Position numbers and translations under genes: made by a program. Positions 24,319-37,007 of a DNA stretch of 64,000 nucleotides are shown here, piece by piece. This DNA is from Asticcacaulis aquaticus. Its GTDB lineage: Bacteria; Pseudomonadota; Alphaproteobacteria; Caulobacterales; Caulobacteraceae. The notes beneath the pieces were generated by a model. The model did not search any database. It saw only the letters and a list, made by a program, of their open reading frames with translations, and was not told the DNA's origin. How positions within the stretch are numbered: the stretch's first letter is position 1; the number at the start of each line of letters is the position of its first letter. The stretch covers positions 62,001 through 126,000 of the forward strand of contig NZ_JAQQKX010000013.1 of assembly GCF_028550415.1 (NCBI RefSeq), in the 5' to 3' direction.

Positions 24319-26736
24319 ATGAGTGGTTTTCTGGGCTTGGGTGCGAAAGAACAAAGGATCGGCGATCGCCTGCCCTATGCGCACCTGTATAACGACCACA
24401 CGGTGACGCTGCGCGACGGCTCGCTGATGCAGGCCCTCTATATCGACGGCTTCGGCTTCGAGACGGCCGACACGACCGATCTCAACAGCCTCCATGCTTT
24501 GCGTGAGAGCGCGCTGCGCGCCATCGGTGACTCGCGTCTGGTCCTGCACCACCATATCCTGCGCCGCAAGGTGTCGGTCGCGACGGCAGGCAGCTTCGAC
24601 GACCCCGCCGCCTCCCATATCGACGCGCGCTGGCAGGCGCGGTTGTCGTCGCGCGAACTGTTCGTCAACGACCTGTTCATCACCATCGTCCGCCGCCCGG
24701 CGCGCGGCAAGGCCGGTCTGGCCGAAGTGCTCGGCAATCTGTTCGGCGGCAAGTCGGGCGCGGATCGCGAAGGTCTTGGGGCAGAACTGCGTGAACTCGA
24801 TGCGGCGCGCGATGCCCTGATGGCGGCGCTGGGCCTTTATGGCCCGCGTCTGCTCGGTGGCTACGACAGCCGCGACGGACGCTGTTCCGAGCCGCTCGAA
24901 CTGCTCTCGGCCCTGTTCCACGGTGAGATGCGCCCGGTCCTGCGCCCCGATCCGCTGGCCAAGGACGATGCCGGTCATTACCTCCCCTATCAGCGCCTGA
25001 GCGTCGGGGTCGATGCGCTGGAACTGAAAAGCGCCGGTGCATCCAAGTCCTTCGGGGCCATGATTTCGGTCAAAGAATACCCGCCGCAAGCCGCACCCGG
25101 CATGCTCGATGCCCTGCTGCACCTGCCTTACGAGATGACCCTGTCGCAGAGTTTCCAGTTCGTCGATCGTCAGATCGGGCTGGAGCGCGTCAATCTGGCG
25201 CTACGTCGTCTGCGCGCCGCCGATGATGACGGGATTACGCTGCGGGCCGGGTTGATGAACGCCAAGGACGAACTGGCCTCGGGCCAGACGGCGCTTGGCG
25301 AACATCATCTGACGGTTCTGGTGCGTGCGTCGGGTCTCAGCCAGCTCGATCAGGCCGCCGCTCAGGTCGCCTCGACTCTGGCCGATACGGGGGCGGTGTC
25401 GGTACGCGAGGACATCAATCTCGAACCGGCCTTCTGGGCGCAGTTCCCCGGCAACGAATCCTATATCGCGCGCAAGGCCCTGATCTCGGTCTCGGCCTTC
25501 GCCGGGATGGCCAGCCTGCACGGTTTCGCACTCGGCCGAGCCACCGGCAACCACTGGGGCGAGGCGATCACGGTTCTGGAGACGACCGCCGCGACGCCGT
25601 ATTTCTTCAATTTCCATTCCGGCGACCTCGGCAACTTTACCCTGATCGGGCCGTCGGGCTCGGGTAAGACCGTCGTGCTCAACTTCCTTGCCGCTCAGGC
25701 GCAGAAGGCCAAACCGCGCACGGTCATCTTCGACAAGGACCGCGGGTCTGAGCTGTTTGTGCGCGCCATCGGCGGCCACTATGCCGCCCTGCGCGCCGGA
25801 GAGCCGACCGGCTTCAACCCGCTGCAACTGCCCGACAACGCGATCAACCGCGCTTTCCTGCGCGACCTGATCAGCCGCCTGATTTCCGGCGACGGTCCGG
25901 CGCTGGCGCCCGAAGACGAGGCCATCCTCACCGAGGCCATCGACGCCATGTACGCTCAGGCCCCGGCCTATCGTCGCCTGCGTTATTTCCAGGAATTGCT
26001 CGGCGGTCTGCGCCGGCCCAGCCATACCGACCTGGCCGCGCGTCTGGCCCCGTGGTGCGGGCGTGGCGAATGGGCATGGCTGTTCGACAACGAGGCCGAT
26101 CAGCTCGATCTGTCGGCGCGCGTCCTCGGCTTCGACATGACGCAGTTCCTCGATACGCCGATCCTGCGTACGCCGATTATGATGTACCTCTTCCACCGCA
26201 TCGAAGAGCGTCTGGACGGCACGCCCGCCATGATCCTTATCGACGAAGGCTGGAAGGCGCTCGACGACGAGTCCTTCTCGGCGCGCATCCGCGACTGGAT
26301 GAAGACCCTGCGCAAGCGCAACGCCATCCTCGGGTTTGGCACCCAGAGCGCCAGCGACGCCCTCGACAGCCGCATCGCTTCGGCGATCATCGAACAGGCC
26401 GCGACGCAGATCTTCATGGCCAATCCGCGCGCCCGCATGGAAGATTACGGCGACGGTTTCGGCCTGAGCGAGCACGAGGTCGGCCTTGTCCGTGCCCTGC
26501 CGCCGCACGCGCATGCTTTCCTCGTCAAGCACGGCAACCATTCGGTCGTCGCGCGCCTCGACCTGTCGGCCATGCCGGACCTGCTCAACATCCTGTCGGG
26601 CCGCGAATCGAGCGTACGCAAGCTGGACGAGTTGCGCGCCGAGGTCGGCGACGCGCCCGAAGCGTGGTGGCCCGAAATCGCAGGGACTCCGTGGCCCGGC
26701 AACGTCACGCGTCAAAAGCTCAAGGTGAGCGCATGA
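24319..26736 (+). CDS. virB4: VirB4 ATPase of the T4SS
   Basis: 805 residues, the usual VirB4 length. The N-terminal CagE/TrbE/VirB domain is followed by a RecA-like ATPase with Walker A (LIGPSGSGKTVVL, near residue 444) and Walker B (MILIDEGWKAL, near 637), plus the downstream segment FGTQSASDALDS. It powers pilin extraction and substrate transfer. The ATG at 24319 follows AAGGG. The last codons overlap virB6 as ATGA. No VirD4 coupling ATPase is found in the window, so any substrate would have to be recognised by another route. Confidence 0.95.
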   Translation: MSGFLGLGAKEQRIGDRLPYAHLYNDHTVTLRDGSLMQALYIDGFGFETADTTDLNSLHALRESALRAIGDSRLVLHHHILRRKVSVATAGSFDDPAASHIDARWQARLSSRELFVNDLFITIVRRPARGKAGLAEVLGNLFGGKSGADREGLGAELRELDAARDALMAALGLYGPRLLGGYDSRDGRCSEPLELLSALFHGEMRPVLRPDPLAKDDAGHYLPYQRLSVGVDALELKSAGASKSFGAMISVKEYPPQAAPGMLDALLHLPYEMTLSQSFQFVDRQIGLERVNLALRRLRAADDDGITLRAGLMNAKDELASGQTALGEHHLTVLVRASGLSQLDQAAAQVASTLADTGAVSVREDINLEPAFWAQFPGNESYIARKALISVSAFAGMASLHGFALGRATGNHWGEAITVLETTAATPYFFNFHSGDLGNFTLIGPSGSGKTVVLNFLAAQAQKAKPRTVIFDKDRGSELFVRAIGGHYAALRAGEPTGFNPLQLPDNAINRAFLRDLISRLISGDGPALAPEDEAILTEAIDAMYAQAPAYRRLRYFQELLGGLRRPSHTDLAARLAPWCGRGEWAWLFDNEADQLDLSARVLGFDMTQFLDTPILRTPIMMYLFHRIEERLDGTPAMILIDEGWKALDDESFSARIRDWMKTLRKRNAILGFGTQSASDALDSRIASAIIEQAATQIFMANPRARMEDYGDGFGLSEHEVGLVRALPPHAHAFLVKHGNHSVVARLDLSAMPDLLNILSGRESSVRKLDELRAEVGDAPEAWWPEIAGTPWPGNVTRQKLKVSA

Positions 26737-27932
26737 CGCCTTGCCCGTCCATGCCCCTCGACGGCAATTCCGGCATTTCCGGCGCCCTTCTGAGCGTCGA
26801 TTGCCAGATCAGTAGCGTCGTTGAAGACAGCTTCGGCCGTCTGTTCGGTACGGACGGCTATCTCGGCGCAGCCCTGACCATCTGTCTGACGTTGTATATC
26901 GCGTTTCTCGCCTTCGGTCTGATTACCGGGCGGACGCGCCTGACCCTGACGACCATGACGCCCAAGGTGCTGGCCATAGGGCTGGTCCTGACCTTCGTCA
27001 CGGCGTGGCCCGCCTATCAGACCGTGGTCTATAACCTGCTGACCAAGGGCCCGGACGAGATCGCCGCCGCCCTCACCGGTTCGGGCGAAGGGGCAAGCGT
27101 GGCGTTTGCCAAGCGCCTCGACACCCTGTTCGTCCACTTCGCCGACGCAGCCACCGCGTTCGAAAATACGACGGCGCAGGTGGCCCAGAATAATCAAGCC
27201 CAAGCTGTCGCCATGCCGATGCGCAACGGCAAGTCTTCGGCGTCGGACATGTTATGGAGTTCGGGCCTGATCCTGCTGCTGTCGACCGTCGGCGTGCTGG
27301 TCCTGTCGCGCCTGATCCTGACCCTGCTGCTGGCGCTCGGGCCTCTGTTCGTGGTCTTCGCCCTGTTTTCACAGACGCGCGGCCTGTTCGAAGGCTGGCT
27401 GCGTACCTCGATCGGGTTCGCGTTTATACCCATGCTGGTGACACTGGGCGGATCGGCGGCGCTGGCGTTGCTTACCCCGCCCATTCTGGCCATTTCCGGA
27501 GACCCGTTGCAAACGGTGAAGGACATTCAGCCCATCGTCATTTTGTTCATGGGATCCGTGATTTACGCCGCTTTCCTCATCATGTTGATGGTGGTCGCGT
27601 TCAATATCGTCAAGAACTGGAACCCGCTCAAGGCCCGCCCCGACGCGCCCTCGACCGAAACCCAGGTCGCCGCTACCTCCGCCGCGCTTCTGGCCTCCAG
27701 CCGCAGCGTCACCACGGTTCAGGGCAGCAATGCCACAGCTTCGGCCAATGTCTCTGCCGCCCGCGACGGGCGCGCCCAGACGATCGCTACGACGCTCAGC
27801 GCCGCCCCCTCCGCGCTCGGCGGCAACACCGCCATCTCCGCCACTGCGCGCCGTCAGGGTCTGGGACAAAGGTTCCGCCCTGCCACCGCCGCGCAAACGA
27901 CGAAACCCCTGTCAAAGACCGTAGGTTCATGA
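26733..27932 (+). CDS. virB6: VirB6-like polytopic membrane protein
   Basis: 399 residues with about six hydrophobic helices (for example LTICLTLYIAFLAFGLI and LILLLSTVGVLVLSRLIL), the conserved KGPDEIAAAL region and a central GPLFVVFALF, as in TrbL/VirB6. The C-terminus is an unusually long polar tail (about 100 residues) rich in Ala, Ser, Thr and Gln. It starts at ATG 26733, overlapping the virB4 stop; the longer frame upstream (to 26052) is antiparallel noise inside virB4. virB9 follows immediately; in the classical order virB7 and virB8 would lie here and are absent. Confidence 0.9.
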   Translation: MTPCPSMPLDGNSGISGALLSVDCQISSVVEDSFGRLFGTDGYLGAALTICLTLYIAFLAFGLITGRTRLTLTTMTPKVLAIGLVLTFVTAWPAYQTVVYNLLTKGPDEIAAALTGSGEGASVAFAKRLDTLFVHFADAATAFENTTAQVAQNNQAQAVAMPMRNGKSSASDMLWSSGLILLLSTVGVLVLSRLILTLLLALGPLFVVFALFSQTRGLFEGWLRTSIGFAFIPMLVTLGGSAALALLTPPILAISGDPLQTVKDIQPIVILFMGSVIYAAFLIMLMVVAFNIVKNWNPLKARPDAPSTETQVAATSAALLASSRSVTTVQGSNATASANVSAARDGRAQTIATTLSAAPSALGGNTAISATARRQGLGQRFRPATAAQTTKPLSKTVGS

Positions 27933-28714
27933 AGTCCGTTCTGCTCTCCGCCCTGATGCTTACCGCCGCCGGATCGGCGTTCGCCGATGGCCGTATCCGC
28001 ACCATCGACTATACCGACGGCGCGGTCGTGCGTCTGGATACCTGTCTCGGCTTCCAGACTATGATCACCTTCGGCGACAGCGAGAAGATCGAGAACGTCG
28101 CCATCGGCGACGCTGCCCAGTGGCAAGCGACGCCGAACAAGCGCGGCAATCTGATCTTCATCAAGCCTTTCACCAAAAGCGCCTATACCAACCTGTCGGT
28201 CGTCACCGACCGCCGCGCCTATGCCTTCGAACTGAGCGCCAAGGATACGGCGGCGTGCAAGCGCGGCGAAGTCCTCTACGACCTGCGGTTCCGGTATCCG
28301 AATGATCCGGTCGAGAACCCGGCCCCGCCGCCACCCGAAGACATCGCCTCTACCCTGCCGGAAAAGCGCAACACCGCCTATACCTATGCCGGGGAACAGA
28401 CTCTGGTGCCGCTACGCATGTTCGACGACGGGCAATCGACCTATCTGATGTGGGCCGAAGGCGTCGCCTTTCCGGCCATCTATGCCCTGACCGACGGTAA
28501 GGAAAGCCTGATCAATTTCGGCTATCGCGAGGGCTATATCGTCATCGAGCAGGTCGGTCCGGCCTTCATCCTGCGCCGTGGCGACCTCAAGGCGACGGTG
28601 TTTAATGACGCCTTCGTGCCACCGGCGCTCGACGCCTTGTCGCCGCAGCCACGTCCCGTCGAACAACAGCCCAAGCCGAAGAAATCCGGCTGGTTCGGCC
28701 GGAAGGAACAGTAA
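27929..28714 (+). CDS. virB9: VirB9-like outer-membrane core protein
   Basis: 261 residues. A signal peptide (MKSVLLSALMLTAAGSAFAD) is followed by the N-terminal beta domain (YTDGAVVRLDTCLGFQTMIT) and the C-terminal domain that packs on VirB10 (YTYAGEQTLVPLRMFDDGQS and YVIEQVGPAFILRRGD-type strands). The C-terminus is basic (KPKKSGWFGRKEQ). VirB9 and VirB10 form the outer ring; VirB7, which normally anchors VirB9 as a small lipoprotein, is not encoded here. The ATG overlaps the virB6 stop (ATGA). Confidence 0.92.
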   Translation: MKSVLLSALMLTAAGSAFADGRIRTIDYTDGAVVRLDTCLGFQTMITFGDSEKIENVAIGDAAQWQATPNKRGNLIFIKPFTKSAYTNLSVVTDRRAYAFELSAKDTAACKRGEVLYDLRFRYPNDPVENPAPPPPEDIASTLPEKRNTAYTYAGEQTLVPLRMFDDGQSTYLMWAEGVAFPAIYALTDGKESLINFGYREGYIVIEQVGPAFILRRGDLKATVFNDAFVPPALDALSPQPRPVEQQPKPKKSGWFGRKEQ

Positions 28715-28715
28715 G

Positions 28716-29819
28716 ATGCGTAACACCTTCGATGCCGACCCGAAGTCGCAGAAAGACCCGCGCACCACCTTGCCGCCATCGGACCTCGATGCCGCCACGA
28801 CGCGTGCCCTGCCCGCCGTCGCCGCCACCTCGACGCTGAAAGATAGCCTCGTGCTGGCGGGCGGCATCATGGGCGCGGTGTTCCTCGGTGCCCTGACCCT
28901 GATCTTCATGGGCAATAATCGCCGCGATGTGGCGCAGGTCGCGGCCAATACGCCGCCGGTTCAGCAACAACAAGTGCCGCCGCCGGGCCAAAACCCGCCC
29001 GGCACCGTCATGGAACTGCCGCCCGTCGCGCTTCCTGAAGGTCCGATCCAGCCCGTCCCGCCGCAACCCGGTGCACCGCCGCCGGTCGCCGCGCCTGACA
29101 ACAGCATGCGCGCCAATGCGCTGGTCTATGATGTCAGCGCGCCGGACCCGGCGCCCGCCGATGCCGCCAACGCCGCCGCCAACAAGGTCGCGCCAAAGGA
29201 AAACGTCTTTGACGCCAATAATCTGGCCGACGCCACCGGCTTCGACGCTTCACGTCAGGTCCGCGCCACGCGTATCGCCAACCCCGCCTCGACCGTATCG
29301 CAAGGCACCCTGATCCCCGCCGTACTGGAAACCGCGCTCAATTCCGATCTGCCGGGCTATACCCGCGCTCTGGTCGCACGCGATGTAAAAAGTTTCGACG
29401 GCCGCCGCGTCCTCATCCCGCGCGGCTCGCGCCTGATCGGTTCCTATCGTTCGGGCCTGCAAAGCGGGCAGAAACGCCTGTTCATCACCTGGGCGCGCCT
29501 GATCCGTCCGGACGGCACCGCGATCACCCTCAGCGACCCCTCGACCGACAATCTCGGTCAGGCGGGGCAGACCGGCGAGGTCGACAGCCACTTCTTCAAG
29601 CGCTTCGGCTCGGCCATGCTGCTGTCGATCGTCGGCGGCCTGTCCAATTCGCTCGGCGACGGCAATAATTCGACCATCGTCATCGGTACGGCGGCGGGCG
29701 CCAACAGCGCGGCGACCGGCGCTCTGTCCAGCGACTCGAAGATCTCCCCCACCGTCAAGGTGGCGCAGGGCACGCCGATTCAGGTCTTCGTCTCCCGCGA
29801 CCTCGATTTCTCGCTGTAA
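28716..29819 (+). CDS. virB10: VirB10-like channel protein
   Basis: 367 residues. A short cytoplasmic N-terminus and one transmembrane helix (about 46-68, ending GALTLIFMG) precede a Pro/Gln-rich periplasmic linker (VQQQQVPPPGQNPPGTV). The TrbI/VirB10 beta-barrel follows, with SRLIGSYRSGLQSGQKRLFI and the loop with the antenna helix (FFKRFGSAMLLSIVGGL). The linker spans the periplasm. It starts one base after virB9. Confidence 0.93.
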   Translation: MRNTFDADPKSQKDPRTTLPPSDLDAATTRALPAVAATSTLKDSLVLAGGIMGAVFLGALTLIFMGNNRRDVAQVAANTPPVQQQQVPPPGQNPPGTVMELPPVALPEGPIQPVPPQPGAPPPVAAPDNSMRANALVYDVSAPDPAPADAANAAANKVAPKENVFDANNLADATGFDASRQVRATRIANPASTVSQGTLIPAVLETALNSDLPGYTRALVARDVKSFDGRRVLIPRGSRLIGSYRSGLQSGQKRLFITWARLIRPDGTAITLSDPSTDNLGQAGQTGEVDSHFFKRFGSAMLLSIVGGLSNSLGDGNNSTIVIGTAAGANSAATGALSSDSKISPTVKVAQGTPIQVFVSRDLDFSL

Positions 29820-29822
29820 GCC

Positions 29823-30800
29823 ATGGCCGACCTGCTCCCCACCGAAGGCGTCTATCTCAAGGCCTACCTCCAGCCGTTCCGCCAGTGGCTGGACCGCGCC
29901 GAAGTGACCGAAGTCATGGTCAACCGCCCCGGTGAGGTCTGGGTCGAGATCAGCGGTCAGGCCCGGATGCAGCGCTTCGACGCGCCCGATATCGATGATG
30001 GCCTCCTTAGCCGTCTGGCCGCACAGATCGCCCGCATCAGCCATCAGGGCATCAACCGTGAAAACCCTCTGCTGGCGGCCACCCTGCCGACCGGTGAACG
30101 CGTGCAGATCGTCGGCCCGCCCGCCACACGCCGTCACTGGGCCATCGCCATCCGTCGCCATCTGATGGTCAATCGCCCGCTCGCCTCCTACGATCGCGGC
30201 CCAATCGCGCCGCCCGCCTACGCCAATATGGCCGACGAACAGGCCGCCGCCCGCGCCAACCCGGTCGCCTTCCTCACGGCGGCGGTCGCGGCGCGCAAAA
30301 CGATCCTTATTTCCGGCGGCACCTCGTCGGGCAAGACCACCTTCCTCAATGCGCTGCTGGGGGCCGTACCGGAATATGAGCGCGTCATCCTGGTCGAGGA
30401 TACCCCCGAAATCGCCGTCACCCAGCCGAATGCACTGGGCCTTGTCGCCGTCAAGGGTGAGCTGGGCGAGGCCAAGGTCGCGGTCAACGATCTGCTTCAG
30501 GCCTCGCTCCGTCTGCGGCCCGACCGCATTATCGTCGGCGAAATCCGCGGTGCCGAGGCCGTGACCTTTCTACGCGCCATCAATACCGGCCATCCGGGCT
30601 CCTTCACCACGGTCCACGCCAACACCCCTCAGGGCGCGTTGGAACAGATTGCCCTGATGGTCATGCAGTCGGGCATGAGCCTCTCGCGGCAGGAAACCAT
30701 CGCCTATGCCTGCGGCCTGATCGACGTGGTGGTGCAGCTATCCAAGGCGGGCGGTGAACGCGGCATCAGTGACATCTGCCTGCCGCGCACCCTGCTCTGA
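29823..30800 (+). CDS. virB11: VirB11 hexameric ATPase
   Basis: 325 residues: an N-terminal domain (VTEVMVNRPGEVWVEISGQ) and a RecA-like domain with Walker A (SGGTSSGKTTFLNALL, near residue 166), the Asp box (ILVEDTPEIAV), Walker B (DRIIVGEIRGAEA) and the His box (SFTTVHANTP). It drives pilus assembly and substrate transfer. The gene starts three bases after virB10 and ends the locus; the gap of 117 bases and a promoter-like sequence at 30812 set the next gene apart. Confidence 0.95.
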   Translation: MADLLPTEGVYLKAYLQPFRQWLDRAEVTEVMVNRPGEVWVEISGQARMQRFDAPDIDDGLLSRLAAQIARISHQGINRENPLLAATLPTGERVQIVGPPATRRHWAIAIRRHLMVNRPLASYDRGPIAPPAYANMADEQAAARANPVAFLTAAVAARKTILISGGTSSGKTTFLNALLGAVPEYERVILVEDTPEIAVTQPNALGLVAVKGELGEAKVAVNDLLQASLRLRPDRIIVGEIRGAEAVTFLRAINTGHPGSFTTVHANTPQGALEQIALMVMQSGMSLSRQETIAYACGLIDVVVQLSKAGGERGISDICLPRTLL

Positions 30801-30811
30801 TCATTTCAATT

Positions 30812-30841
30812 TTGACATACACATAACGCGCGCGACATAAC
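30812..30841 (+). promoter_or_regulatory. Sigma70-like promoter for the intradiol dioxygenase-fold gene
   Basis: TTGACA (30812-30817) is a perfect -35, followed by 18 bases and CATAAC (30836-30841), which keeps four of six -10 bases. It lies between the virB11 stop and the ATG at 30918. Confidence 0.5.
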
Positions 30842-30917
30842 CGCGTTACCATATCCGCCGTATTCGGTCTCTACCTCTCATCTTGTTCCCCAACAAGAAA
30901 GTAACCGAGGACCGCGT

Positions 30918-31841
30918 ATGCCCCATCCCCATTCCCCTGAAGAACCGTTCCACAAAGACGAAGGCAGCCTTCAGGATCTCATCGCCTCGCTGTCGCGACG
31001 CCGGACCCTGGCCATGCTGGGAACCATGGCCTTTGGATCGAGTTTCGTCGCGGCCTGCGGTGGCGGAGGCGGCGGCAGTTCCAGTACAACCGCCGTCGCC
31101 TCATCTTCTTCCACATCCAGCAGTAGCGCCTCGTCGTCCAGTTCATCGACATCTTCGGCGGCTTCATCCAGTTCCGGAACCTGCACCACCTACCCGACCG
31201 AAACCGAAGGGCCCTATCCCGGCGACGGCTCCAACACCGTGTCGGGCAGCGTCGTCAATGCCCTGACCCTGTCCGGCATCAACCGCTCGGATATTCGTAC
31301 CTCGGTCGGCAGCGCGTCTGGCACGGCACCGGGTCTGCCGGTGCAACTGACCATTACGCTGGTCAATTCGGGGACGGGCTGCACCCCGATGGCGGGCTAC
31401 GTCATCTATCTTTGGCACTGTACGCGCGACGGGCTCTATTCGCTCTATTCCAGCGGCGTGACGGCGCAAAACTATCTACGCGGTATCCAGGTGACCGACT
31501 CCAGCGGCAAGGTGACCTTCACGACGATCTTCCCGGGCTGCTATTCGGGGCGGATGCCGCACATCCACGTCGAGGTCTATCCCAGCCTGTCGAGCGCAAC
31601 CAGCTACGCCAACAAGATCAAGACGTCGCAGTTTGCGCTGGATCGCAGCATATGCTCGACGGTTTATAATACCGTCACCGGCTACAGCGCCTCGGTGTCC
31701 AATCTGGCCGCGATCAGCTTTGCCACGGACAATGTGTTCGGCGACAACACATCGTCGCAACTGGCAGCCCAGACCATTGCCCTGACCGGCGACACAACCA
31801 ACGGCTACACCGGTACGGTGACTTTGGGCATGACGCTTTAA
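30918..31841 (+). CDS. Exported intradiol ring-cleavage dioxygenase-like lipoprotein
   Basis: 307 residues. An N-terminal arginine cluster (LSRRRTLAMLGTMAFG) and a hydrophobic stretch end in AAC (Cys47), so the protein is probably a Tat-routed lipoprotein. It is followed by about 50 residues of Ser/Thr/Gly linker. The remaining part is an intradiol dioxygenase fold: YPTETEGPYPGDGSN opens the domain, GYVIYLWHCTRDGLYSLYS and TTIFPGCYSGRMPHIHVEV carry candidate iron ligands (two Tyr, two His in HIH). Protocatechuate dioxygenases use Tyr/Tyr/His/His, so the site looks complete. The substrate is not predictable; related secreted proteins exist in many proteobacteria. It has its own promoter. Confidence 0.8.
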   Translation: MPHPHSPEEPFHKDEGSLQDLIASLSRRRTLAMLGTMAFGSSFVAACGGGGGGSSSTTAVASSSSTSSSSASSSSSSTSSAASSSSGTCTTYPTETEGPYPGDGSNTVSGSVVNALTLSGINRSDIRTSVGSASGTAPGLPVQLTITLVNSGTGCTPMAGYVIYLWHCTRDGLYSLYSSGVTAQNYLRGIQVTDSSGKVTFTTIFPGCYSGRMPHIHVEVYPSLSSATSYANKIKTSQFALDRSICSTVYNTVTGYSASVSNLAAISFATDNVFGDNTSSQLAAQTIALTGDTTNGYTGTVTLGMTL

Positions 31842-31937
31842 TAAACCGCACTTCATGCAAAACTTTTAAAGCATTGCATTAAGCGCGGTTTTAAGTTTTT
31901 AATTCAGAAAACAAATGCAACATGTTGATTGTATAAA

Positions 31938-32561
31938 TTAAACCTCTCTGTATCGATATATCATCAATCCTGGCACCAGCATAAACAGGGTCGAAGCCAG
32001 CCCGAACAATCCCGCGCGCCACAGGTCTTCGCGGATAAAGAAACTCAGAAAACCGACGATCATCCATCCGGCGGCGGGCCACAGCAACCAGGTCCGCGCG
32101 CTCGACGCCCCCATAACAGCGGTCACCAGACTGAAAATCATGGCGCTGAATACGATATTATAGGTCGCATTGGCCTCACCGCTCAGGGCTGCGCCCACGC
32201 CGATCACCAGAAAGACCAAACCGGCAAACCCCCAGGCCATCGAAATGGCGTGCGACCGCCACGATTTGAGCAAGGGTTGCGGATTGAGCCAGCGATCGAT
32301 GGCAAAGCTACCCACGCAGCCGAAAATCGTCGGCAGAGGCCCCAGCGTATCCGGCAGCCACGGCGGCAGCAGATTGCCGAGCAGCGCCACGTGCCAGTAA
32401 GACATGATGCCCATCATCAGCCCCCACCACGCCAGCACCGGCCCGGCAGCCGCCGCCAGCACGTCGCCACGCCGCGCCAGTTGCCTCAGACGCGTCAGTT
32501 CGTCATCCATCAGCCGCACGTCTTCGGGCGTCACCGGCGGCAACAGATCATCATATTTCAC
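31938..32561 (-). CDS. Membrane protein with four to six helices
   Basis: 207 residues from the GTG at 32561, preceded by AGGGG on the minus strand. Hydrophobic stretches include [55 protein letters not shown] and [12 protein letters not shown]. There is no motif of a known transporter or enzyme. The GTG overlaps the stop of the upstream PLP enzyme (GTGA), so it is translated with that gene. The function is not recognised; the tie to a cysteine enzyme may suggest transport of a sulfur compound, but that is only context. Confidence 0.7.
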   Translation of the reverse strand: MKYDDLLPPVTPEDVRLMDDELTRLRQLARRGDVLAAAAGPVLAWWGLMMGIMSYWHVALLGNLLPPWLPDTLGPLPTIFGCVGSFAIDRWLNPQPLLKSWRSHAISMAWGFAGLVFLVIGVGAALSGEANATYNIVFSAMIFSLVTAVMGASSARTWLLWPAAGWMIVGFLSFFIREDLWRAGLFGLASTLFMLVPGLMIYRYREV

Positions 32562-33628
32562 AGGCTGCCCCTTCCCTCGAATACGGCCTTCAACTGCCCA
32601 TAGGGCGTTTGCCAGTCGGCACCGCGCGCCGTCAGCCACGTATCGTCGTAATAGGTATCGGTGTAGCGTTCGCCGCCGTCGCACAGGATGGTGACGATCG
32701 CGCCCGCTTCGCCGCGCGCCGCCATCTCTTCCATCAGGACCGCACAGGCCCAGATATTGGTGCCCGTCGAGCCCCCCACGCGCCGCCCCAGCCGTTCCGA
32801 TATCAGGCGCGCCGCGGCGATGGACTGCGCATCGCTGATGGCTTCCATACGGTCGATCAGCGACGGCAGGAAACTGGGCTCGACGCGCGGGCGGCCGATA
32901 CCCTCGATGAATGAGGCGCAACGGTCCAGCGTGGTGACGGAGCGGTCGGCGAAATGGCGATGAAAGACCGAGCCTTCCGGGTCGGCCACGCAGAGCCGTG
33001 TCGGCAGGCGGCGATAGCGGATATACCGCCCCAGTGTCGCCGAAGTGCCTCCGGTCCCTGCCCCGGTAACGATCCACGCCGGGACCGGATGCGGCTCCTC
33101 GGACATCTGCGCAAACAGGCTTTCGGCGATATTATTATTGCCGCGCCAGTCGGTCGCCCGTTCGGCGTAGGTGAACTGATCGAGATAATGACCGCCGGTT
33201 TCCGTCGCCAGCCGATGCGCGGCCTCATAGACGCTCGACGGGTCATCGACGGCGTGGATTTCGCCGCCATGAAAGCGGATAGCGTCGATCTTGGCTTGCG
33301 CGACGGACTTCGGCACGACGGCGATGAAGCGCAGACCCAGCAGTTTGGCGAAATAGGCCTCCGATACCGCCGTCGAGCCCGACGAGGCCTCGATCACCGT
33401 CGTGTCAGGCCCGATCCATTCGTTGCATAGGGCGTAAAGAAACAGCGACCTTGCCAGACGATGCTTGAGGCTGCCTGTTGGATGCGACGATTCATCCTTA
33501 AGATACAAAGGGATTCCGGGAAATCCTTCGACTTCGTGGTGGATGAGGTGTGTGTCGGACGAGCGGTTGAAATCCGCCTCGATACGGCGCACGGCCTCTA
33601 TCAGCCAGCTACGGGAAACAGACGACAT
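32558..33628 (-). CDS. PLP-dependent cysteine synthase / desulfhydrase family enzyme
   Basis: 356 residues of the beta family (fold type II). The PLP lysine is in [13 protein letters not shown]; the phosphate loop is [10 protein letters not shown]. The pattern [14 protein letters not shown] with a large N-terminal part resembles the mycobacterial L-cysteine desulfhydrase Cds1 more than CysK. The reaction may be release of sulfide and pyruvate from cysteine, or cysteine synthesis; sequence alone does not decide. It is coupled to a membrane protein by a four-base overlap. Confidence 0.8.
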   Translation of the reverse strand: MSSVSRSWLIEAVRRIEADFNRSSDTHLIHHEVEGFPGIPLYLKDESSHPTGSLKHRLARSLFLYALCNEWIGPDTTVIEASSGSTAVSEAYFAKLLGLRFIAVVPKSVAQAKIDAIRFHGGEIHAVDDPSSVYEAAHRLATETGGHYLDQFTYAERATDWRGNNNIAESLFAQMSEEPHPVPAWIVTGAGTGGTSATLGRYIRYRRLPTRLCVADPEGSVFHRHFADRSVTTLDRCASFIEGIGRPRVEPSFLPSLIDRMEAISDAQSIAAARLISERLGRRVGGSTGTNIWACAVLMEEMAARGEAGAIVTILCDGGERYTDTYYDDTWLTARGADWQTPYGQLKAVFEGRGSL

Positions 33629-33663
33629 AACAAACCCTCAAACTCTTTACAGTCGCGATATTG

Positions 33664-33713
33664 ATGCCGAAAACCGCTGACACTTTTGGCTGCGCCGAAC
33701 TTCGTTTCGGCAT
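33664..33713 (-). repeat. Copy of the dispersed palindromic element, downstream of the beta-galactosidase gene
   Basis: On the plus strand a 9-bp terminal inverted repeat (ATGCCGAAA at 33664-33672, TTTCGGCAT at 33705-33713) brackets the segment. Positions 33688-33710 are the reverse complement of the 23-mer at 60258-60280 with one mismatch, and the inner part CCAAAAGTGTCAGCGGTT matches the 16000 copy. It lies 44 bases after the GH2 stop, at its 3' end. Confidence 0.7.
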
Positions 33714-33756
33714 ATCGCTTTCCCCGACAGAAACCGCCGGGGAGAGTCGAGTCAAG

Positions 33757-36966
<3,210 letters not shown>

Positions 36967-37007
36967 TCAAAACACCCCAGATAAGATTCACCTAAAGGAG
37001 CCTCAGC

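Noticed and set aside
25201-26715. 504-codon minus-strand frame opposite virB4
   Set aside because: Antisense to a clear VirB4 ATPase, no ribosome site, no motif.
31938-33077. 379-residue version of the membrane protein
   Set aside because: The extra N-terminus overlaps the PLP enzyme in another frame; the GTG at 32561 with a GTGA overlap explains the gene.
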